A stretch of 10,308 bases of DNA from Candidatus Bathyarchaeota archaeon (GTDB taxonomy: Archaea > Thermoproteota > Bathyarchaeia > Bathyarchaeales > Bathycorpusculaceae): assembly GCA_003601875.1 (NCBI GenBank), contig PIYF01000013.1:1-10308 (forward strand), in the 5' to 3' direction. Both the position numbers and the translations under genes were made by a program. Positions 6,030 to 10,308 of the stretch are shown one piece after another. Positions within the stretch are counted from its first letter, which is position 1. The number at the start of each line of letters is the position of its first letter. The notes under the pieces are model-generated. The model saw only the letters and a list, made by a program, of their open reading frames with translations, was not told the origin of the DNA and searched no databases.

Positions 6030-6063
6030 CTTTTTCCTCCTAAACCTTTAGTTAGAATCCTAA

Positions 6064-6087
6064 AAGTTTATATTAAACAATTTTGGT
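6064..6087 (-). promoter_or_regulatory. M42 peptidase promoter with element shared with rtcB
   Basis: On the minus strand ACCAAAATTGTTTA (6074-6087) leads into an AT-rich TATA-like TAATATAAACTT (6064-6075). The identical 14-bp block occurs before rtcB (2948-2961). In both genes it lies at almost the same distance from the start codon, 38 and 45 nt. A transcription start near 6044 would leave a short leader with GGAGG. Confidence 0.5.
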
Positions 6088-6112
6088 ATTAAAAATGAGA
6101 ATTTAATATGGG

Positions 6113-6150
6113 CTGTAATAGTGTGCCCTTTCAGGGTGCAGAGATAACAG
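6113..6150 (+). promoter_or_regulatory. Structured 5' leader of the VIT/CCC1 transporter gene
   Basis: TGTGCCCT (6122-6129) and AGGGTGCA (6133-6140) pair over 8 bp, two of them G-U, with the three-base loop TTC. Outside it CTGT (6113-6116) can pair with ACAG (6147-6150), closing the structure right against the TTG start at 6151. The only SD-like bases, AGGGTG, are inside the stem. The fold could therefore hide the ribosome-binding site and control translation, for example in response to metal or temperature. This is inference from pairing only. Confidence 0.4.
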
Positions 6151-6756
6151 TTGAGTAGACTTTTCAAATCCTTCTTTAGAAAGATTAGGTTATACCTTAA
6201 AATTACAAGGGCGGGTGGAATAGCTAGAAGATACTTTGTGATGAACGGTTTCGATGGAGCTATGACCGCCTTCGGTATAATTTTAGGTTCATGGATAGCT
6301 GGAGTTTCAAAGCCTCAAATAATAATTTTAGCTGGTTTAGGCGCCTGTCTTGCAATGGGTTTTTCAGGTTTCTTTGGTGCATACATGGCTGAAAGAGCTG
6401 AAAGAGAACGTCATCTAAAAGAGCTGGAAGAAGCCACCAATAACCATGTTGACCCATTACAGTATGAAGCATCCCGATTCGTTGAATTTTACGTTGCACT
6501 AATCGACGGATTATCCCCAGCCTTAACAGCTATAATTTCTATCACTCCATTCATCCTTGCACTTGCTGGTTTAACGTCCATAGCTAACGCTTACATCGCA
6601 TCTTTAATACTCTCACTAATCACCTTATTCTTGCTTGGCATATACCTTGGAAAAATTGCAAAGGAAAACGGTTGGCTCTACGGCGTTGCAATGCTTGTTG
6701 TCGGAGCCTTCACAGCCTTCATAATATTCCTTATACAAATATTTCTAGGCGCTTAA
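6151..6756 (+). CDS. VIT1/CCC1-family metal transporter
   Basis: Proteins of this family move Fe2+ or Mn2+ across membranes. In archaea they are integral to the cell membrane and probably export or buffer metal. The 201-residue protein has about five membrane segments, near residues 31-51, 57-80, 115-138, 143-167 and 176-198. The first carries the family signature NGFDGAMTAFG with D35. The region after segment two (AYMAERAERERHLKELEEA) is glutamate-rich and fits the cytosolic metal-binding helix described in plant VIT1. A basic N-terminal stretch of 30 residues precedes the first helix. The start is the TTG at 6151; an ATG at codon 31 would cut into segment one and is less likely. A leader hairpin lies immediately upstream. 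The gene is divergent from the M42 peptidase and convergent with a small membrane protein gene. Metal specificity is not determinable. Confidence 0.88.
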   Translation: MSRLFKSFFRKIRLYLKITRAGGIARRYFVMNGFDGAMTAFGIILGSWIAGVSKPQIIILAGLGACLAMGFSGFFGAYMAERAERERHLKELEEATNNHVDPLQYEASRFVEFYVALIDGLSPALTAIISITPFILALAGLTSIANAYIASLILSLITLFLLGIYLGKIAKENGWLYGVAMLVVGAFTAFIIFLIQIFLGA

Positions 6757-6770
6757 GAGAAAAAGAAAGG

Positions 6771-6974
6771 TTAAGACTGTTGTTGTTTTTTAATCTCCAA
6801 GTAATCAGTTAAAATCAAGGCGCCTTCAAGGATTAGGAACAAGCCAACTATTAGGTTTAGAGATTCCTTCCAAGCAATGACTATGACACCGAAGATTATG
6901 CAAATCACAGCTAAAACAGGCTTAGAAATTGTCACCCCTATTTTCCGCAGTTCCTTCTCAACGATTTCAGCCAT
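6771..6974 (-). CDS. Small two-helix membrane protein (DUF3096-like)
   Basis: The product of 67 residues has a short charged N-terminus (MAEIVEKELRKIG), then two hydrophobic helices at about residues 19-34 and 39-56 joined by a WKESLN turn, and a polar end (EIKKQQQS). The general pattern 'PVLA.I..IFG..V......LN.IVG..LI..G...L' recalls DUF3096-type small membrane proteins, but that is a weak match from memory. I chose the ATG at 6972-6974 because GAGATGAG lies 4 nt upstream. A TTG at 7004 and an ATG at 6983 would add 10 or 3 residues. It converges on the metal transporter gene with 14 bp between stops. Function unknown. Confidence 0.65.
   Translation of the reverse strand: MAEIVEKELRKIGVTISKPVLAVICIIFGVIVIAWKESLNLIVGLFLILEGALILTDYLEIKKQQQS
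6786..6792 (+). terminator. T-run terminator after VIT/CCC1 gene
   Basis: Seven T on the plus strand lie 30-36 nt after the transporter stop codon, within the last codons of the convergent small membrane protein gene. On the opposite strand the 6757-6775 stretch reads CCTTTCTTTTTCTC, which could end the convergent transcript. The two transcripts probably overlap briefly. Confidence 0.4.
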
Positions 6975-7062
6975 CAATCTCATCTCAATCCTATTTACAT
7001 TCAACTAGACTTTAAGCTTTAACAAACCAACATTCTTAAGCATAATAAAAGATAATTAATTG

Positions 7063-7069
7063 AAAGGTG
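7063..7069 (+). promoter_or_regulatory. Ribosome-binding site selecting TTG 7076
   Basis: AAAGGTG lies 6 nt before the TTG at 7076-7078. A GTG start at 7067 would sit inside this site and leave no upstream pairing region, so the TTG is the more likely start of the dehydrogenase gene. Confidence 0.5.
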
Positions 7070-7075
7070 CCCCAT

Positions 7076-8020
7076 TTGACTGAACACCCTTCCAAAAAAG
7101 TTTTCATTTTTCTAAACACAGATAAACATGCAAGTCCTTTCGACATCTTAAAACTCATAGATATTTTTCCAGAAGCTCAAATATTAAAATATGAAAACAT
7201 AACGGTTGAAGATGCAGAGAAAATCGTTTATGACTCCATGTTTCCAAGGGGACCGAAAGGTGCGAAACACACAAAAATATTCATTGGAGGAAGCAATTTC
7301 GAAACCATCAACAAAATATTAGAGAAAGCTAAGAAATGCATGTTTCCACCCTTCGAACTCGCCGTAATTGTAGATCCTAATGGAGCCTACACAACAGCTT
7401 CAGCAGCAGTTGCAAAAACTTTAGAAATCTCCCTTAAAAAGAAACTTGGAAATTTGGAAGGTAAGAATGTTACAATTTTAGCTGGAACAGGACCCGTTGG
7501 AAAAACAGCAGCCACATTATACGCTATGGAAAAGGCTAAGGTTACGTTAACTTCCCGTAACAGTGAAAGAGCAGCGGCTGTAGCTGCAGCTGTGAACAAA
7601 AAGTTTAAAACTGAAATTGTTAAGGGTTTAAAGGCTGAAACTCGTGAGGAAATAGGAAACGCAATTAAAAATGCAGAGATAATTCTTTCAACAGGAGCTG
7701 CTGGCGTTCAATTGTTACCTTTAAAAATATTGGAGGAATATGGAGAAAGATGTAGAATCGTTGCTGATGTAAACGCTATTCCACCTTTAGGGGTTGAAGG
7801 TTTAGATGTAAATGCTGACGGTTCTGAACTTTTACCAAACATTTTTGGAATAGGAGCCTTAACCATTGGAACTTTGAAAAATAAGGTTGAGAAGGAACTT
7901 TTCAGAAAAGCTGCAAAAGCATCAAAAGGAATATTCGATTATAAAATTGCATATAAAATTGCAAAATCTCTTGTTAAGCCTGAAACTGAATGGTGGACGC
8001 CAACCATACCAAACCCTTAA
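7076..8020 (+). CDS. MtdB-type NAD(P)-dependent methylene-H4MPT dehydrogenase
   Basis: This enzyme interconverts methylene- and methenyl-tetrahydromethanopterin with NAD(P). It replaces the unrelated F420-dependent Mtd of methanogens. The 314-residue product has an N-terminal domain of the methylene-H4MPT dehydrogenase type: the IVYDSMFPRGPKG segment, GGSNFE, and DPNGAYTTASAAV near 100-112. A Rossmann domain follows with AGTGPVGKTAA (nucleotide loop GTGPVG 137-142), then TSRN at about 159-162, where S/R could contact the 2'-phosphate of NADP. VADVNAIPPLGVEG and NIFGIGALTIGTLK match methylotroph MtdB (VADYNAQPPLG, FGALGIGGLK). The TTG start at 7076 is supported by AAAGGTG. The stop is 29 bp before the Ftr start, so the two form an operon acting at different steps of one pathway. 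Cofactor and direction are inferred. No Mch gene is in the window. Confidence 0.88.
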   Translation: MTEHPSKKVFIFLNTDKHASPFDILKLIDIFPEAQILKYENITVEDAEKIVYDSMFPRGPKGAKHTKIFIGGSNFETINKILEKAKKCMFPPFELAVIVDPNGAYTTASAAVAKTLEISLKKKLGNLEGKNVTILAGTGPVGKTAATLYAMEKAKVTLTSRNSERAAAVAAAVNKKFKTEIVKGLKAETREEIGNAIKNAEIILSTGAAGVQLLPLKILEEYGERCRIVADVNAIPPLGVEGLDVNADGSELLPNIFGIGALTIGTLKNKVEKELFRKAAKASKGIFDYKIAYKIAKSLVKPETEWWTPTIPNP

Positions 8021-8037
8021 CAGACTTAAAAGATCTA

Positions 8038-8043
8038 GAGGTG
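8038..8043 (+). promoter_or_regulatory. Ribosome-binding site fixing the Ftr start at TTG 8050
   Basis: GAGGTG, a perfect archaeal Shine-Dalgarno, lies 6 nt before the TTG at 8050-8052. It makes this TTG the start of ftr rather than an in-frame ATG at 7990 that would overlap the previous gene by 31 bp. Confidence 0.75.
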
Positions 8044-8049
8044 TTCAAT

Positions 8050-8949
8050 TTGAAGGTACCCGTAAAAATTGAGGATACTTTTGCTGAAGCCTTTCCCATG
8101 TGGGCTTGCAGAGTTTTAATAACAGCCGTCAACGAGAAATGGGCTTTGACAGCCGCCCGAAAAGCCACGGGTTTTGCAACAAGCATAGTTATGTCTCCAG
8201 CTGAAGCCGGTGTTGAACGGTTAATGCCTAAAGATAAAACCCCTGATGGTAGACCAGGCGTTATAATTCAAATTTATAACCGCAGTAGATTTGAACTTAA
8301 AAATCAAATGATTTTACGTTTAGGACAATGTGTTATGACTTGTCCAACAACCGCAGTTTTTGATGCCTTACCTAATTCTAGGAGACATTTAAAAACTGGT
8401 AGAAGTTTACGTTTCTTTGGAGATGGATTTCAAAAAAGAGTTATACTTTATGGAAGAACCATGTGGAAGATTCCAGTTATGGAAGGCGAATTTTTGGTTG
8501 AAGAAACATTCGGTGTTGTTAAGGCTGTTGCTGGCGGAAACTTTTTGATAATGACTGAAAACAGAGAATCAGGTTTAAAGGCAGCTGAAAAAGCTGTTGA
8601 AGCCATAAAAAAGCAGAGTGAAAAAGTTATTTTACCTTTTCCAGGTGGAATATGCCGTGCCGGTTCAAAAGCAGGTTCTTTAAAATATAAGCTTAATGCT
8701 TCAACAAACCATCTTTACTGTCCAACCCTTAAAGGAAATGTGGAAGGTTCAAGGGTTCCTGAAAATGTGAACTGTATTTACGAAATAGTTGTTAATGGTT
8801 TAAGCGTTGACGCTGTTAAAAGGGCTATGAGTGAAGGGATAAAAGCCGCTGTTAAGGTTCCAGGAGTTATTAAAATTTCAGCTGGAAATTATGGTGGAAG
8901 ACTAGGTCCATACAAGATATTTCTAAAAGAAATTTTGAATTTAACATAA
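8050..8949 (+). CDS. ftr: Formylmethanofuran-tetrahydromethanopterin formyltransferase
   Basis: Ftr transfers the formyl group between methanofuran and tetrahydromethanopterin in the cytoplasm. It is the second step of the CO2-reducing methyl branch, or the reverse in C1 oxidation. From the TTG at 8050 the product has 299 residues, close to the 296 of Methanopyrus Ftr, and begins at the same place (IEDTFAEAF at 7-15). Other conserved blocks are MSPAEAG (48-54), TPDGRPGV (64-71), GQCVMTCPTT (92-101), FFGDGFQ, WKIPVMEGEF, GVAGG-like VAGGNF, PFPGGI, YCPTLKG, and KISAGNYGGRLG near the C-terminus. All point to an intact enzyme. It is the second gene of an operon with the MtdB-type dehydrogenase. 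Together they imply a working H4MPT/methanofuran C1 pathway whose Fwd/Fmd, Mch and Mer genes must lie elsewhere. Confidence 0.97.
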   Translation: MKVPVKIEDTFAEAFPMWACRVLITAVNEKWALTAARKATGFATSIVMSPAEAGVERLMPKDKTPDGRPGVIIQIYNRSRFELKNQMILRLGQCVMTCPTTAVFDALPNSRRHLKTGRSLRFFGDGFQKRVILYGRTMWKIPVMEGEFLVEETFGVVKAVAGGNFLIMTENRESGLKAAEKAVEAIKKQSEKVILPFPGGICRAGSKAGSLKYKLNASTNHLYCPTLKGNVEGSRVPENVNCIYEIVVNGLSVDAVKRAMSEGIKAAVKVPGVIKISAGNYGGRLGPYKIFLKEILNLT

Positions 8950-8996
8950 ACTCTTATTTAACAGATTGTGTTAGCTTTACCGCTAAAGTTGGAAAT

Positions 8997-10268
8997 GTGT
9001 GTGAAAAGTTGAGTGAAAAAAGAACTTCCCTCCAACGTTTCAGGCTTAAAAAAGTACTTGACACTCTAGCCAGTAAAGAGGGGCGTGGAACAGAGCTTAT
9101 ATCCCTTTATGTTCCACCTGGAAGACAAATAAGTGATGTTGTAAACATGTTGAAGCAGGAGTATGGAACAGCCTCAAACATAAAGTCAACTACAACCAGG
9201 AAAAACGTTCAAGACGCTATAGTGAAGGTTCAGCAACGGTTAAAACTTTTTAAACAGGTTCCAGAAAATGGTTTAGTGATTTTCTGCGGGGCCCTTCCAC
9301 AAAATGGTGCTGGAAGCGAAAGAATTGAAACTTACGTTATTATTCCACCTGAACCAATAAGCATATACCTTTACCGTTGCGATTCAAGGTTTCACACAGA
9401 ACATCTTCAAGAACTTTTAAGGGAGAGGGAAACCTATGGGATTCTCCTTATAGATGCTTCTCAAGCAACTTTTGCAACCCTCAAGGGAAGAAGACTTGAG
9501 ATAGTTAGACAGGAGACATCCGGCGTTCCTGGAAAAACTAGAGCTGGCGGACAGTCCGCGAGAAGATTTGAAAGATTAAGAGAGATGCGTCTTCAAGAAT
9601 ATTTCAGACGGGTAGGTGAACATGCAAACAAAATTTTCTTATCAATTAAAGATTTAAAGGGATTAATAATTGGTGGTCCCGGACCAACAAAATACGATTT
9701 TGAAAAGGGAGACTATTTGAATTACATGTTGAAAGACAAAATTATAGACATAGTTGACACGTCATATGTTGATGAGCAAGGTGTTAAAGAAGTTGTTGAG
9801 AAAGCTCCTGAAATAATGAGGAAAGTGCGTTATATAGAAGAAAGAGAAATTGTTCAACGTTTCCTTTACGAAGTTGGACATGACACAGGTTTTGCAACTT
9901 ATGGGGAGGAAGAAGTTAGAAAGGCTCTTGAAGCTGGAGCCGTTAAAACTTTGCTGCTTTCAGAAGGGTTAGATATCATAAGGGTTAAAGTTAAATGTAA
10001 TGCATGTGGATATGAGGAGCAACATACATTGAAGAGTCAGATGTTAACAAGTTTTGAACAGGGATTAATTGGAAAACCTTGTCCAAAATGTAAAGCTCCA
10101 GCCTTATCCATAGTTAAAAAACAGGATATAATAGAAAATTTAGCTCAACTTGCTGAACAAGCTAACACGGAAGTGGAGATGATTTCAACAGAGACTGAAG
10201 AGGGACAAATGTTAAGGAAATCTTTCGGAGGAATAGCTGCAATACTCCGCTTCAAACTTCAAGAATAA
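8997..10268 (+). CDS. prf1: Peptide chain release factor aRF1
   Basis: aRF1 reads all three stop codons in the ribosomal A site and triggers peptide release. With Pelota-like factors and ABCE1 it also feeds ribosome recycling. The 423-residue product is complete. Domain 1 has the stop-codon recognition elements GTELISL (31-37), NIKS (61-64) and YRCDSRF (126-132, the YxCxxxF motif). Domain 2 has the catalytic GGQ at 184-186 in TRAGGQSARRF. Domain 3 carries a zinc ribbon with C334/C337 and C362/C365, as in many archaeal aRF1 proteins. The GTG at 8997 is used here; a TTG at 9009, with GTGA 4 nt upstream, is a fair alternative that would remove four residues. It starts 47 bp after ftr on the same strand. 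A TATA-like CTTATTTAAC near 8952-8962 suggests its own promoter, so any link with the C1 genes is only positional. Confidence 0.98.
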   Translation: MCEKLSEKRTSLQRFRLKKVLDTLASKEGRGTELISLYVPPGRQISDVVNMLKQEYGTASNIKSTTTRKNVQDAIVKVQQRLKLFKQVPENGLVIFCGALPQNGAGSERIETYVIIPPEPISIYLYRCDSRFHTEHLQELLRERETYGILLIDASQATFATLKGRRLEIVRQETSGVPGKTRAGGQSARRFERLREMRLQEYFRRVGEHANKIFLSIKDLKGLIIGGPGPTKYDFEKGDYLNYMLKDKIIDIVDTSYVDEQGVKEVVEKAPEIMRKVRYIEEREIVQRFLYEVGHDTGFATYGEEEVRKALEAGAVKTLLLSEGLDIIRVKVKCNACGYEEQHTLKSQMLTSFEQGLIGKPCPKCKAPALSIVKKQDIIENLAQLAEQANTEVEMISTETEEGQMLRKSFGGIAAILRFKLQE

Positions 10269-10270
10269 AA

Positions 10271-10306
10271 TTAACGTTTAAATAAAATCTTTTCAACATC
10301 CCGCTT
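10271..10306 (-). CDS. Possible C-terminal end of a convergent gene (cut by window edge)
   Basis: On the minus strand a frame entering from the right edge reads KRDVEKILFKR and ends in TAA at 10271-10273, two bases from the aRF1 stop. The peptide is protein-like and the tight convergent spacing matches other junctions in this window. Eleven residues are too few to name a family or to prove it is coding. Confidence 0.25.
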   Translation of the reverse strand, partial: KRDVEKILFKR

Positions 10307-10308
10307 AC

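Noticed and set aside
5111..6051. Three plus-strand open frames and one extra minus-strand frame across the M42 gene
   Set aside because: All are shadows of the peptidase gene, whose metal ligands are complete. Their translations are serine/proline-rich and low in complexity.
6260..6499. 79-codon minus-strand frame within the VIT/CCC1 gene
   Set aside because: It is antisense to a transporter with clear membrane segments and family motif.
7387..7599. Alanine/valine-rich minus-strand frame within the dehydrogenase gene
   Set aside because: It mirrors the Rossmann-fold coding sequence in the complementary frame and is not a plausible gene.
7887..8186. Short frames on both strands across the dehydrogenase/ftr junction
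   Set aside because: They overlap two well-supported enzymes and lack homology or ribosome-binding sites.
1..10308. CRISPR array or insertion sequence
   Set aside because: No regularly spaced repeats, transposase-like frame or terminal inverted repeats were seen on either strand.

Overview
The window reads as a low-GC archaeal chromosome segment. The evidence is archaeal-type release factor aRF1, RtcB plus archease, a tetrahydromethanopterin formyltransferase, ribosome-binding sites of the GAGGTG/GGTGA type, frequent TTG/GTG starts, TATA-like boxes about 25-35 nt before starts, and a tRNA gene that encodes its own CCA. The gene mix (H4MPT C1 genes, an archaeal winged-helix regulator, a possible NitrOD5-like protein) resembles Bathyarchaeia or related Thermoproteota. 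That placement is inference, not proof.

Left part (1-2910). The first 78 bases hold the 5' end of a minus-strand winged-helix regulator. A 208-bp AT-rich divergent spacer separates it from a small plus-strand protein (287-652), whose leader holds a perfect 9-bp inverted repeat. One base later lies a convergent tRNA-Gly(UCC). Next comes a minus-strand pair: rtcB (RNA ligase), and 8 bp downstream a gene fusing an eight-cysteine zinc domain to a DUF7662-like domain and a long basic tail. This unstudied partner of RtcB is the most interesting item here.

Middle (2976-6029). A metallo-beta-lactamase-fold hydrolase (minus) is divergent from a winged-helix, antitoxin-like regulator (plus). That gene converges, with one base between stops, on archease, the activator of RtcB. 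Archease appears to be leaderless. Upstream of it is an M42-family (TET) aminopeptidase with its own terminator. The rtcB and M42 promoters share a 14-bp identical block.

Right part (6030-10308). A VIT1/CCC1-type metal transporter has a predicted hairpin directly before its TTG start. It converges on a small two-helix membrane protein. Then follow an MtdB-type NAD(P)-dependent methylene-H4MPT dehydrogenase and Ftr, forming a C1-carrier operon, and finally aRF1. A few bases at the right edge may be the end of a convergent gene.

Two functional themes run through the window: RNA ligation and translation (tRNA-Gly, RtcB, its zinc-domain partner, archease, aRF1) and H4MPT-linked C1 metabolism (MtdB-type dehydrogenase, Ftr). 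No insertion sequence, CRISPR array, integrase or clear sign of transfer is visible. Genes are densely packed and most look like conserved chromosomal genes.
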